Assembly: GCA_013423385.1 (NCBI GenBank)
Contig: BLZA01000032.1
Coordinates: forward strand, 1-64,000
Reading direction: 5' to 3'
Source: Naganishia liquefaciens
Taxonomy: Eukaryota; Basidiomycota; Tremellomycetes; Filobasidiales; Filobasidiaceae
Length of the DNA stretch: 64,000 nucleotides
Position numbers and translations under genes: made by a program. Below the pieces are notes generated by a model. The model saw nothing but the letters and a program-made list of their open reading frames with translations, had not been told where the DNA came from and did not search any database. How positions within the stretch are numbered: position 1 is the first letter of the stretch; the number at the start of each line of letters is the position of its first letter. This document shows, piece after piece, positions 1 to 11,631 of this stretch.

Positions 1-23
1 ACCCCTAACCCCTAACCCCTAAA
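1..23. repeat. Telomere repeat (TTAGGGG type), chromosome left end
   Basis: Three copies of CCCCTAA open the window. The C-rich strand running 5' to 3' into the chromosome is the orientation expected at a left telomere. The repeat is the 7-mer TTAGGGG on the opposite strand, a basidiomycete-like variant. Only the innermost repeats are present, so the assembly probably stops inside the array. Confidence 0.9.
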
Positions 24-329
24 GTGTTGTCCGGTCCAATGGTATTCACATGTTCACCTTGTCAAGATCAAGCTGACGGAAAGCACGTTGTTCTCTGTTC
101 GCAAGCGATCTTCGAATCGCTACTTCACTGGCCGCCGTAGCGACGCCAAATAGTGTTGCTGACGATAAAATTCCTACATGAGGTCGACATGAAGCAGCCT
201 CGTGGCACGGAGGATCTTCGAAAAGATCATAGCCTCATCGGGAGTCTTTGGACTTTTTAACATGCTTGCTGGATCACAATGAAGATAGAGCCATTTGGCT
301 GGAACTGGATGGAAAGAAAGTCAGTCAGA

Positions 330-3192
330 CTAAGACCTTCTTGACCGCACAGCACGTACAACTTGCCTTTCCGACGGGTCTGTTAGTGAGTCCGGCCACC
401 ATCCTCCAGACTGCAAACAAATGCAAAATGACATGGGCCCGTACTCGTACGTGGCGGTGCTTTAAAAGGTTTGGGCTCGGTGTAGAAGTTGTGCCTTACC
501 GCCAGAGACGTTTTCACAACGAAGCGGGACATTCTACTTCTGAGTGGATCCTTCTAACGCTCAAAGCTACTTTGCCAACAGCGAGAACTGTTCCATTGCC
601 GGTCAGATTAGACTTACAATAGATCTCCTGCCTTGATAACAGCTAAATCTCTTCGTGGCTGCTTCTCTTTGTCAATACTCCGAATGTCCCATATTTGTTG
701 ACCAAGAAGTAATAAGACAGCAGCATCCATTCCAGCTGGAGAACTTTGATTTCTTGATAGAGCCCTAGCGGTGCTCGCACAGACGGAAGGCTCGAAGTCT
801 GTCGTCACCTCTAACAAGAAAGATTTGTCTTCGTTCATCTTGTCGGATCGAGATTGATCGAGCCACTCATTATCCAGATGATCCCAAACTCCGTTTGTGC
901 TGGACAGCTTCTTGTCGGCTTCTTGATGAAGATCAGTGACAGTGCGACATTTATCAATCTCGACCTATCACTTCAAGTCCCACTTGCTTTGGGCCTCCTC
1001 TGCCAGCGATTCCATCCGCAAGAGGCCTACATCGCGATAACGGCACAGAGTGCGATAAAGGTTGGACTAGCTACGTGCGAATGAGAAGTCAGGAAAGCAG
1101 AAAAGCAACGACCTCTTGACTTGCCGTTGAGCCTTCAGGAGCGACACGTTCTAAATCCTTGAGAAATCGTAGCTTCTGCGGGACTCTCAACCACATTGCG
1201 ACTCCAAGTTTATCGAAGTGAGCCATTCTTCTACTGCCCGGGCTAAGGATATAGATGTCAATAAGTTGCTTTCTTGCAGAGGTTCATCGACGACATTGGC
1301 ATGCACGCTCTGATCTGTTGAGAGGTTCGCACCGTGGGGAGCATTTCCGTAACAATCTATCTTGTGGCTAAAGCCAGAAGCGCTCTTATCGACGTTGCAA
1401 TTTACCAGGAACCACTCTAGTAAGGATAATCCACCACGCCTTGGATCCCAGACTTCTGCAAGTTTCTGGCTTCAACTGCGTCCAAGTCAACATCATACCA
1501 ATCTTCCATTTTCGTGCCGTCCTCGTACTGCGAATATCACGAGAATTGCGCCAGTCAGCTGAGTCATTAACGCGTTGATGAAACATACGAATATTGGCAT
1601 TCTTCCATCTTTTTGCACCAGGGGCCATTGATCCGCTGAATCCAACCTTTTGGCCCACCGGGGAATATACTGGCCGCTACATTGCAAATGCCAAGCGGTA
1701 ATGATTCAGTGGGAAGTGATGAACAAGGAACCAGCGCATCGTACCGTATAGGATCCCATATATCGGCTTTGTAGAAACGTATGAGTCAGGCTGCTCAACC
1801 CGACGACTTTGGGCACTCACGTCCGTAATCCCCCTGCCCGGCAGAATCCGCACGATCTAACGCTTCCTGTGCTTGAAGAAGGCTCAACGCGCTAGCTGTC
1901 ATGATGACTCCGTCCCTTTCGAAAAGTCCCCCTTTGGCAGCCAACCTATCTTCGGCTTCCAGGAGTTCTATGGCCGAGCGCGTCACTACTTGACCCTTGT
2001 AGTTGTACAATTCCGGCTCAGGTTCTGAATTCATTGGAGCCGCTGAAGACTTTTCAGACGTAAAGCACTCTGCTGAAGACAACACCCCTTCCGCGGCCTT
2101 TGTGGCAGAGATGGGATTATTGCTCTCTTTTCCCTTGCTAATAGACGGCTTTAAGATTGATTTTACCTTCCGGGATACCGAGTTCTTCTCCACCGGTACG
2201 CTAAACTGCGAGGATATCTTGGACACGAGATGAGACAATTTCCGGGTCTCAACGGATTCTACTCACGTCTTGCGCAATTTGACTCATCAAAGCCAAAGCA
2301 TGCATGCCTCTTCTGTCTAATTTAGGCTGTGAAGCTTTTAGGGACTGCAGAAGGTCCAGACTCTGCCTAGCGGCGTCTCTATATCTGAAGGAAGAATAAC
2401 AGGTAACTCGACGTCTTGTTGTTATCTAGACCAGTGAACCCACTCCCTGTCATTTACCCGCTTCTCTCTCAGGCGTTGAACAATTTCTTCCAATATGGTG
2501 AAAGTCTTGCCGTCCACGATCTCCATATGCCAGAGGAGCGCTTCGAAGAGAACGAGCGAGCTGAGATACTGGAAGGCTGTGTGCGTAGTCAGACACAGAG
2601 CTTGATATACAAGATATCGTCTCACCTATCTTCAATGATTTTTCGCTCGTACTAAGCACTTTAGCCTGTTTGGCTCGAGGAAGCACAACCGCGTTGTACA
2701 ATTCGTTCTGTAGTCTCCAAAACAGTTTCCCCATTCTCGGCAGAGCGGGCAAAGCCGCTTCTTCGATATACTCCATGTGTTGGATCATCCACGTACGGCA
2801 ATCCTCGATAATTGCAGCTATCAGCTCAGACTCTGGCAAACAGACTTCTTTGTTGAGCCTGTTTGCAGTATCTATGTGTTCTGCCATTAATGCATGTCGT
2901 CAATGGACTTTGATCTCCTACCTCGCAGGTTCTCCAGACCCGAAGTAGCGTAATCAAAGTATGAAAAGGTATCATGGCCTTCAGCATATCCTTCCGGTTT
3001 CTCATCTTCCAGCGCGACGGTACCGGCGAGAGTTTGATCGTCTCTCCCTGCTTTGTGTGGTCGATCAGCTGAGCCTCACCATTTCGTCTCCATCTTGAAA
3101 GAAATCATCTCACCGTCTTTCGACTTTTGTGCCTCTGAACGGAGATGATCTGACGAGGAGGTCGTGCGATTCAAGTCGAGTGAAATCTTCAT
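330..3192 (-). CDS. Telomere-adjacent multi-exon gene, unknown function
   Basis: Not recognised as any family. By following frame and splice sites I obtain about a dozen short exons in one continuous minus-strand reading frame of roughly 600 residues. The start is the ATG at 3192-3190. The part from 3192 to 1417 is well supported: introns near 3069-3113, 2590-2640, 2214-2262 and 1767-1820 all have GT donors and join frames cleanly. From 1416 to about 330 the exons (for example 614-1000) are also coding-like, with residues such as DLHQEADKK and VWDHLDNEW, but the joins and the final stop near 330-332 are less sure. The predicted protein is soluble and acidic with a helical centre, and shows no signal peptide or membrane segment. 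A TATA-like GATATAAAT lies about 80 bp upstream. One intron (1767-1820) ends in AAAG. A TAG at 1417-1419 could be the true end if the 3' exons belong to another gene. Confidence 0.6.
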
Positions 3193-3636
3193 CGTCGTGA
3201 AGGCTGTCGCAGTATGAGTCGCTACCATACCTCAGGTGAGCTTGGGATCCAGGGGCGGCTCGATTTATATCTGCAGGGGAAGACGCGGTTGGCTTCCCCT
3301 TGACGCCCTGTATCAAAGGGAGTCTCAGGGGGGATAGGGGAAGTGTCGCGGACCAGTGATCTATTCTGCGATAGCAGATAGCACCGTCGTTGTATAAGGG
3401 ATCTAGCACTAGCGGTGTTTACTTCTTACTTCAAGACAGGATCTTTCAATACCGGAAGTGGAAGACGATGGTAGCTAATCCTGAGAAGGTCTTGCGCTCA
3501 AGGCAGCTTCGTAATTGAAAGGAAATCAAAGGGTGAATCATAAGACATGAGGATATTACAAAAGGGCAGAAGGCCCGCTATGTATACCTATTCATGATGT
3601 GTGGGAGCCAAGAGGGAACAGGAGTCTTCCTACCAA

Positions 3637-3731
3637 GTGCACAATCTGCACTTGCTGCACGATCTGCACTATCTGAACGATCTGAACTATCTGGATTGAT
3701 GAACTTGGTGCACTTGGTGCACAATCTGCAC
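3637..3731. repeat. Short degenerate repeat cluster
   Basis: GTGCACAATCTGCAC occurs twice exactly (3637-3651 and 3717-3731). Between the copies lie several variants of the decamer GATCTGCACT/GATCTGAACT. The 15-mer has GTGCA/TGCAC arms, so it can fold back on itself. No function is known. Confidence 0.7.
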
Positions 3732-4344
3732 TCCGTAGAGTAGCCGAGAGAGCCGGTATCTCTACAGGGAGGGAGTTCAGGAGACGTGATGATGCTCTCA
3801 CAAAGTGACCCTTTGCGCTTAGCTGGAGGCCTGCTGAAAGTTACACAGCTTGGCGACTTATCTCGATTGCTTCGACTAGCCCCTGATCCCTCGACTTGGA
3901 AGTACATGTTGTCGATGGCATCTCAAGACACCATCCGCTTGGAAGACCCTTGGGACATCCTTTGACGCGGAGAACTTTAACTCCGCTAAAGTAGCAGCAT
4001 TGAACAAGTCAAAGGGCTCTCTCATCTTCCTTGGAAGTAGAAATTTCTTGAGCGAGCTTGATTAAGTGACGCTGTCAGAGAGATATGCGTCAACGCACCC
4101 AAATTCTTAATCAACCAAAGGCGAAAGCGAAACATCTTTGCCAAGCGCAACAGCTCTGCATGCTGAGGGACTGACTGAGAGATAAGTGGAACGTCCAGTG
4201 ATACGGCAGCGAGGCATCATCTTCAGCTACCTGCAGGAGTAACAGGCGAAAGGAAGAGCCCTCGAGTCCCTTCCCAGCGGCTTTGCAGCAAGCTACAGAG
4301 CAATTCACAAGTCTTGCAAGACAGCTTGGTACTCAAGGGGAACT

Positions 4345-4380
4345 CGATGACGCGCACTTGCCCACGATGACGCGCACTTG
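4345..4380 (+). repeat. 16-bp direct repeat upstream of PRP17
   Basis: CGATGACGCGCACTTG occurs exactly twice with a 20-bp period (4345-4360 and 4365-4380), about 165-200 bp upstream of the PRP17 start codon. It may be a cis-element, which is inference from position only. Confidence 0.6.
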
Positions 4381-4543
4381 GGCTTTTATTTCACCGGATT
4401 TACGCGTTAAATGCAATGGTGCGTCCGCTTCAACGGTTTCGATCGTTCCTCGTAGTTGTCTGGCTGATATGTATTGGTGATCTTGTTGACCCTGGGCCCA
4501 ATCCGCATCGCTTCGTATCGTCTCTCAACAGCACACACACAGG

Positions 4544-7500
4544 ATGGCGAGCCTGGTGGCAGATTACGCATCGTCCGATGACGAAACGCCCGTTTCTCTA
4601 CCTCCCGCCCGGGCAATAATAGCGGACGACACCGAGCTCGGCGACGATGCTGCGGAAAAGCAGGCCCGGGACGATGTGTACGGATTGAAGGAAAGCGAGC
4701 GTGTGGTACCGAGTGGGACGACGGTGGGATATCTGGGTGGAGCGGTGAAAAGTGTGGTCAGTGCAGCACCGGATGTTTTGGCAGAGGTAAGTCGGGTCCG
4801 GTCAGTGTCATCGCGCGCGCCCCCTCTTAACTCTGAAAAGGACCCGAATGCACCGACGGCCTTGATTACGCGGCCTACGGACAAAGTCATGAACGTCAAC
4901 ATCTCTTACGACGACATGATGCGTCCAGCGCTTGGACCGGAGAACCCGTTTGATACGAGAAAGAATAAAGGCATGAACAGTGTTGCCGGCCACGTCGAGG
5001 AGCAGTCGATGGACGCCTCGACTTTTCTGCAGCAACATCGTACATTCTCCGTCCACGGATACGCTCTCAACCCATCGGCCTTGGCGACCGCGCAGTCTTC
5101 CATCGTCGGCGACGTGGCTGCCGCCGCCGCGCAAAATTTCGCCATGATCGAGAACATGAAGGGCACGCATGCGTCGCGCCGAGAGCTGAAACGACGGAGA
5201 CAGGCCGCCGGCGATGTCAGCGTTGTCGATGGAGAGGGCGCCTACGTTGGGCCGTGGGGTGGATGGGCGGGCGACGAGGAGGTCGATGTGGAAGTGGAGG
5301 AAGACATGTCGGAATGGCGTGAAGAGAAGCGGCGTCGCGAAGAGGCATCGGCGGCAGCCAAGGAACGCATGAAAAAGGCCGGCGAGGAAAAGTCGATCTT
5401 TCACGGCAAATCGCTTACCGACTATGCCGGACGAACGTATATGCACATCCCGACGGATCTCGGGGTCAATTTGCGTCCATCCGAGGACACGCCAGCGCCA
5501 GAGAGTTTTATTCCGCAGGCGTGTACGCATACGTGGACGGGCCATACCAAGGCTGTCAGCGCTGTCCGGTTGTTCCCCACGAGTGGGCACTTGTTGTTGA
5601 GTGGAAGTATGGATACCAAGGTCAAGGTGAGCCGGCCGAACGGTTGGGCCGTGACCGGTCGCTGATGGGTCTCAGCTGTGGGACGTCTATCACGAGGGCA
5701 ACTGCCTGCGTACATTCATGGGCCATACCAAGGCCATCAAGGATATCAACTTCAACAACAGCGGCACGCAATTCCTCAGTGCTAGTTATGACCGACAGAT
5801 CAAGTTGTGGGATACCGAGACTGGTGGGTGCGAGACTGATGCGTGCGAGAAGGATTCGACTGACGTTTGCGCAGGTCAATGCATCCAGGCATTTACCAAC
5901 GGCAAGACGCCCAACGTGGTCAAATTCAACCCGGACGAGGACAAGCAGCACGTGTTCCTTGCCGGCATGTCGGACAAGAAGATTATTCAGGTATGTCACC
6001 CGGATTCACCTATGGTTCGGCGCTGATCCCCGACCAGTACGACCTGCGTACCCGCGAGATCGCTCAAGAATACGACCAGCATCTCGGCCCCGTCAACACG
6101 ATCACATTTGTGGACGAGAACCGCCGATTCGTGACGACGAGTGACGACAAGACGATCCGCGCATGGGACTATGACATTCCGGTCGTCATCAAGTATATCG
6201 CCGAGCCGTACATGCACTCAATGCCGGCGGTGACGTTGCATCCGAGCAGTAGGTGGAGCGGCGCCGAGAGATGGATTGATGACTGACGGACGGTCTTCTT
6301 CTGCCTTTGATTGTCTCTGTCTTGTCGCTTTCGTTGACTTTTTCCTCGCTCCGCTCGCCCGACTTTTCCTCGCTTCGCTCGACTCGACTTTTCCTCGCTC
6401 CGCTCGCCCGACTTTTCCTCGCTTCGCTCGATTCGACTTTTTCCTCGCTCCGCTCGCCCGACTTTTTCCTCGCTTCGCTCGACTCGACTTTTCCTCGCTC
6501 CGCTCGCCCGACTTTTCCTCGCTCCGCTCGACCGACCTTTTCCTCGCTTCGCTCGATTCGACTTTTTCCTCGCTCCGCTCGCCCGACTTTTCCTCGCTTC
6601 GCTCGATTCGACTTTTTCCTCGCTCCGCTCGCCCGACTTTTCCTCGCTTCGCTCGACTCGACTTTTTCCTCGCTCCGCTCGCCCGACTTTTCCTCGCTTC
6701 GCTCGATTCGACTTTTGCCTCGCTCCGCTCGCCCGACTTTTCCTCGCTTCGCTCGACTCGACTTTTCCTCGCTCCGCTCGCCCGACTTTTCCTCGCTCCG
6801 CTCGCCCGACTTTTTCCTCGCTTCGCTCGACTCGACTTTTCCTCGCTCCGCTCGCCCGACTTTTCCTCGCTCCGCTCGACCGACTTTTTCCTCGCTTCGC
6901 TCGATTCGACTTTTTCCTCGCTCCGCTCGCCCGACTTTTCCTCGCTTCGCTCGATTCGACTTTTTCCTCGCTCCGCTCGCCCGACTTTTCCTCGCTTCGC
7001 TCGACTCGACTTTTCCTCGCTCCGCTCGCCCGACTTTTCCTCGCTCCGCTCGCCCGACTTTTTCCTCGCTTCGCTCGACTCGACTTTTCCTCGCTCCGCT
7101 CGCCCGACTTTTCCTCGCTCCGCTCGACCGACTTTTTCCTCGCTTCGCTCGACTCGACTTTTTCCTCGCTCCGCTCGACCGACTTTTCCTCGCTCCGCTC
7201 GCCCGACTTTTTCCTCGCTTCGCTCGACTCGACTTTTCCTCGCTCCGCTCGCCCGACTTCTCCTCGCTCCGCTCGTCCAAATCTCCCTCGCTTCGCTCGG
7301 CGCCTCGCCCCGCTCGACAGACAAATGGTTCGCCGCCCAATCGCTCGACAATCAAATCCTCATCTACTCGTGCGACAATTTCCGCCAGAACCGCAAGAAA
7401 CGCTTTGCCGGCCACACCGTCGCCGGATACGCCTGCGCCGTCGGCTTTTCCCCGGACGGCCGCTTCCTTTCTTCAGGGGACGGCCAGGGCAACGTCGTGT

Positions 7501-7692
7501 TCTGGGACTGGAAGAGCGGCCGGATCCTGAAGCGGCTGAACGCGCACAAGCAGGTGGTCATTGACCACGTGTGGCTTCCGCACCAGCATGTGAGTCCAGT
7601 CGTGACGTGTGTGTGTGCGTGCGTCGCTGACCTTGTCGCAGTCCAAGCTGATTACGGCGTCGTGGGATGGACTGATCAAGCTGTGGGAGTAG
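4544..7692 (+). CDS. PRP17: Pre-mRNA splicing factor Prp17/Cdc40 (WD40)
   Basis: Prp17 is a nuclear spliceosome component needed for the second catalytic step. The start [14 protein letters not shown] begins an acidic N-terminal half with a charged EEKRRREE stretch, followed by a C-terminal WD40 propeller with GHTKA...SGS and WDTET blades. The end of the protein, with [41 protein letters not shown] and WDGLIKLWE, is diagnostic for the Prp17/Cdc40 family. My model has seven exons and 607 residues. The introns are 4787-4840 (AAAG acceptor), 5627-5675, 5824-5874, 5991-6037, 6249-7320 and 7590-7641. Intron five is 1,072 nt and is almost entirely a minisatellite; it interrupts the codon after HPS, and retention would end the protein at a stop near 6284. 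The other introns are about 50 nt. Confidence 0.93.
6336..7318. repeat. Intronic minisatellite, about 39 units of 24-25 bp
   Basis: The array consists of alternating 24- and 25-bp units that share TTTTCCTCGCT. The 24-bp type continues CCGCTCGCCCGAC and the 25-bp type continues TCGCTCGACTCGAC, with C-to-T and A/C variants. By eye there are about 39 units in about 950 bp, and a loose dimeric higher-order pattern of about 49 bp. The core CTCGCTTCGCTC is a perfect mirror sequence. Long ORFs run through it on both strands because the units contain no stop in several frames; these are not genes. The whole array lies inside PRP17 intron 6249-7320. Confidence 0.95.
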
Positions 7693-7872
7693 CCTTTCTT
7701 GCCTCGTTGTACCGTGAAACTGCCCTTTCCGTATTCTCTATGAGACATGATCACCGCGCGGAAGCAAATGACGCCCGCCCAGCTGCAGCCAAGCAATTCA
7801 AAGGGCGCGGGATGCGGTTTCCTCACGGCGCACCCCCATCCCCCATCCCCCTCCCCCTCCGCCCCGCCCGCC

Positions 7873-10800
7873 ATGTCCGCCCCGCTCCCCACCCGCTCAA
7901 GCTCACGCGCAGCCCGCCCCGCCCCCGAATCCATGCAGCCGCGCCAGTCCCCGCTGCACGGCCTCCCGCCGCTCCTCGTCCCCGCGCAAGGGCACGCACA
8001 CGGACCCCTTCCGCCGATCCCCACAAAGGAATCGCCCACGGCCGCGAGCATGGACGTACACACGACGACGACGACGACGATGACGGTCGGAGGTCAAGGT
8101 ATGAAGCGGTACGAGTCGCCGTTGAAGGGCGTGCCGGCGCTCTTGGCACCAGCGTCGGCGTCGGCGTCCAAGGGGAACGATATCCGTAAGTCAATCCAGT
8201 CTTTCTCTTGTGCTGCGATGGACTGTTTCCGCGGAGTGTGGTGGATTCGACATCGGGATGCCGCAACGAAATGATCAACGAACGATCCACCTGTCTTCTG
8301 GCCGTGCTCCTGCATCTGGGGAATCCCGAGACGGCTTCGAGAACCTTGGGTGGACAGAATTTCAAGCCCTTCGAAGCCAGTGCACTTTGTTCACCTTGAC
8401 ACGTGTTGGCCATTGATTTCACGAAGAAAGGGCAAGATCAGGGCGATTGGGGTTCACGCCAACCGTCAAGTGGGCTGGACGCTCGCGCAGAGGTCGCGCT
8501 CGAGAACGATATTACTTGCCGATTCTGGCACGCATCTCGTCCGCTTCCTCGATTCCCGTCTTCTACCGCTGACTTTCCCTCCCCCTCTAGCCGAGAAACC
8601 CTACATTCCGGCCCTCCCCGCGTCTCCGTCGCTCGACATTGCCTTTTTCAGCGGTCCCAACGGTCCACCACCATCCTACACAGGCCCCGCCAACGGATCT
8701 CAGCCGACGACCTATTCGGCACGGTCACCGCACGCCCCTATCCCGGCGCTGTCCTCGCCACCGCGGGAAGAGTTACCGCTGCCGCCCGTGCCGCCGGCGA
8801 AACACGTCAAGAACTTGTCCCCAGCGGGGACGACGCTCTCCCCGACACCACGCACAGCATCAAGAACGCCTTCGCCCATCCCCGCGTCGACAACGACGTC
8901 CGCCGGCGCGGGCGTGCGTTCGCCGAGTCCATTGAGCCCGTTCTCGGGACACGGCGAGATCAAGCCTTCGTACAAGGCCGCTGGAGGAGCGCATCTCCAG
9001 GGGCTCGGATTGGGACCCGTCTCGCGACAGACGACCAATGGCCTTGCGGGCCAACCACGATCCGTATCATCGCCCATCGTTCACGTGATTGCATCGTCTG
9101 ATCCGCAACCGAGAGCGGCACACCGGGACTTGCCGCCCATTGTCACGTCCTCGTTTTCGTCGCCTTTGCCGTCTGCGGCAGCGTACCGCTCCGTCTCTGC
9201 TTCATCCCCGCACATTGGTCCATCTCCGTCCCGCAAACCATCGGCGCCCGCGCCTCTCGACCTCAAGCAATCCAACACGACCACCACCTCCTCCAACTAT
9301 CGTCAATTCGCCGGATCCCAGCTGCTCAGCCCCGGGATGGGCATGGCCTCGCCGGGATTCAGTCCGACCAACGTCGTCGTCGATTCGCTGATTGAAGAAA
9401 TGCAGGATGAAGATGGTCCTGCCGCAGCGGCCGGCGCCTCGGGGACACCCGTCCGCAAGACGAGCATCCTCGATCGTCCGAGACCACGTGCATCATCGCG
9501 TAGTTCCTCGTACCGCGCCGATCCGCTCGTTCACACGCCAACGCATCAAGCGACGTTCAGCCCGGGTCTACAAGACGACACTCTATTCCCCGCCGATCGC
9601 AACCCGTACTTTCGCCCGCCAAGGGCAAGATTGACCGACATGATCCAACACGAACGTATTCAGCAGGCGCTCCTGCCCAAGCTCTCGATCGCGTCGTTCC
9701 TCGCCCTGCTTGGGGCACTCGATAAGCGCTGGCGCAAATGTATCAGCGGCGAGGTCGTCGGCAAGTGGGTCGTCAAGGAGTGGGGACTCGTGCTCGGGCC
9801 CGATGTAGCGTGGCCGGGACTCGGCGTATGGGAGGGATTCCGTGAGTCGATATCTTCGTCACTTGCCGCCCCGCAAGCTCATTTTCGCTGGCGCTTCATA
9901 TCACAGTCGAATCCCTCCTGCATAATCCCGAGGCGTACCCGACGTATCCACCGCACTTTACACCCTTGCTCCGGCATCTCTCCCTCTCTCACACGCTCAT
10001 CGTTCTCTTCCTGCGGTCTCTTCCGCCTACAGCATACCCGACCATGCCACCGTTCCCCTTTGAAGACGATCCGGCCACGAATACTCTGTCCCATTCCGTC
10101 TCCAGCTTGAGCCTCTCCAATGGGCCCCGAGCGCGCACGATCAGCGGACCCGGGTCCGAACATGGCGGCGGCGGCGGCGGCGGCGCTCACGCGCGCATGC
10201 CGTTTGTCCCGAAAGCGGAACGCGTCGTCGAGCTCGTCATGCCGGAACCGCTGAGCGCTATCCGTAGTGTCGATCCAAGCCAGGAGCTCTTGTCGGCGCC
10301 AAGCCCGAATTTGCCGCTCGGCCACACGTCACGCCAGCAAAAGCGACGCAGCTCGATCGGCTCGGCGTCGTTTGTCTCGTGGACCAAGGAACGCCGAGGC
10401 AGTCAGTCCTCTTCCTCGGCCGTGTCGAGTGCATTGCCGCGCCGTGAGGGCAAAAAAGCGACACCGCCGCCCGTGTCCTTTCCCTCGGCAAAACGATACG
10501 TCTTCAAGGGATTCGGCGAACCGACATTTACGCATTCCCGCAAACGCAACTCGTTTGACGGAGGCGGTCCCGGATCCATCTTTTCCGTGGATGAGGCCGC
10601 GGGCGGCGGCGGGGCCGGTCGTTCGCTCTACGGCGACTCGAGCGGCGGGTCTACTTTTCCGAGTCGATACGGGCAAGCTCGCTCGAGGCCCTTTGGCGAG
10701 CAATTCGCGTCAAAGCACAGCCTGAGCCATCATTCACCCTCTACAAGCTCACTTGCCCGGTTTGCCGGAAACAACTACGACGATAGGACGGCGACGAGTT

Positions 10801-11631
10801 CACCCACGTTTGGGAGATACCATCCATCAACGCCGCAACAAGTAGAGCCGGCATTCCAAAAGCCGATTCCTTACGTTGTCGGACGAGTGCCAATACTGAG
10901 GGTATTCGTGCCCCTGTCGGCCGAAGTCCCGAGCTGGCCGTGCGCAGAGGGCGCACGACGTGCGCGACATGAACTCGAGCGATGCGGAGCTTGGTCCAAG
11001 CTCCGCCTCGGAGACGTCATCGTCAATACCGCGCTCAAGGAACCGCTTCTGACGCGCCACTTGATGTTGTTTGTGCCGACAATGCAGCCATACCTCGTTC
11101 CGCTCGAATACCGCTTCTCTCTCGATGGACATTTGCCTGGATACTTTGACGCGTTCCAGGTCCCGCCATCATACTACTACTCGCTACTGACACCGCCGTT
11201 CATTATCGCACCCGATCTTTCGCCCTGGGCCGACAGCGCGGTCAATTCGCTGCGTCTGGCGTTCGAACGTAGCGACATCACCACCACTCGTGGAGAGAAA
11301 GTCGTCGCCAAACGGTACCTTCACGTCTGCGGGTTCGAAATCACCGCCGAAGCAGGCCATCTCGCGTCCGAAGAGTGGCAAGGCATGGTCACGCTCGAAG
11401 CAGAGGGGACAGCCGAAGGTCGCACATCCATGTTACGACGGCTCGGTCGCTCGTTGAACGAGAGCAGGATACCGGCGCAGCGCGGGCCGTGGGAGATAGT
11501 TCCTGAAAAGTCACTAGGCGGAACAGTATGGTTGAGGTCAGTTGATTGCTGATTGCGCTGCTCTTCTGCTCTGATCGGTGATTTCATACAGACTTGTGCC
11601 TGAGAAAACGGCAATGACGAGTCCGGTGTGA
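7873..11631 (+). CDS. Large low-complexity protein, uncharacterised
   Basis: Not recognised. It starts at ATG 7873 ([12 protein letters not shown]). The N-terminal half is rich in Ser, Pro and Ala with a Thr run (from an ACG microsatellite near 8061-8080) and many SP sites, as in phosphorylated scaffold or regulatory proteins. A folded stretch around 9625-9840 ([20 protein letters not shown] followed by KRWRKCI) weakly recalls an F-box; this is inference only. The C-terminal block of about 230 residues (from [15 protein letters not shown], near 10,886) looks conserved and globular. A Gly run lies near 10,165. Introns are about 8189-8591 (403 nt, unusually long and uncertain), 9842-9897, and one ending at about 11591; the last exon ends [12 protein letters not shown]. 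No signal peptide or membrane helix is evident. PRP17 ends 180 bp upstream on the same strand. Confidence 0.75.

Larger units (their letters stand above)
3193..4543. other. Intergenic region between the telomeric gene and PRP17
   Basis: This is the divergent promoter region of two genes transcribed away from each other. No convincing coding exon was found; ORFs near 3578-3907 are low-complexity readings of a short repeat. It contains the two repeat clusters listed separately. Confidence 0.6.

Noticed and set aside
6189-8189. Very long ORFs (up to 637 codons) on both strands through the minisatellite, reading as repetitive SR-rich proteins
   Set aside because: They follow from stop-free repeat units, overlap real PRP17 exons in other frames, and disappear once the intron 6249-7320 is recognised.
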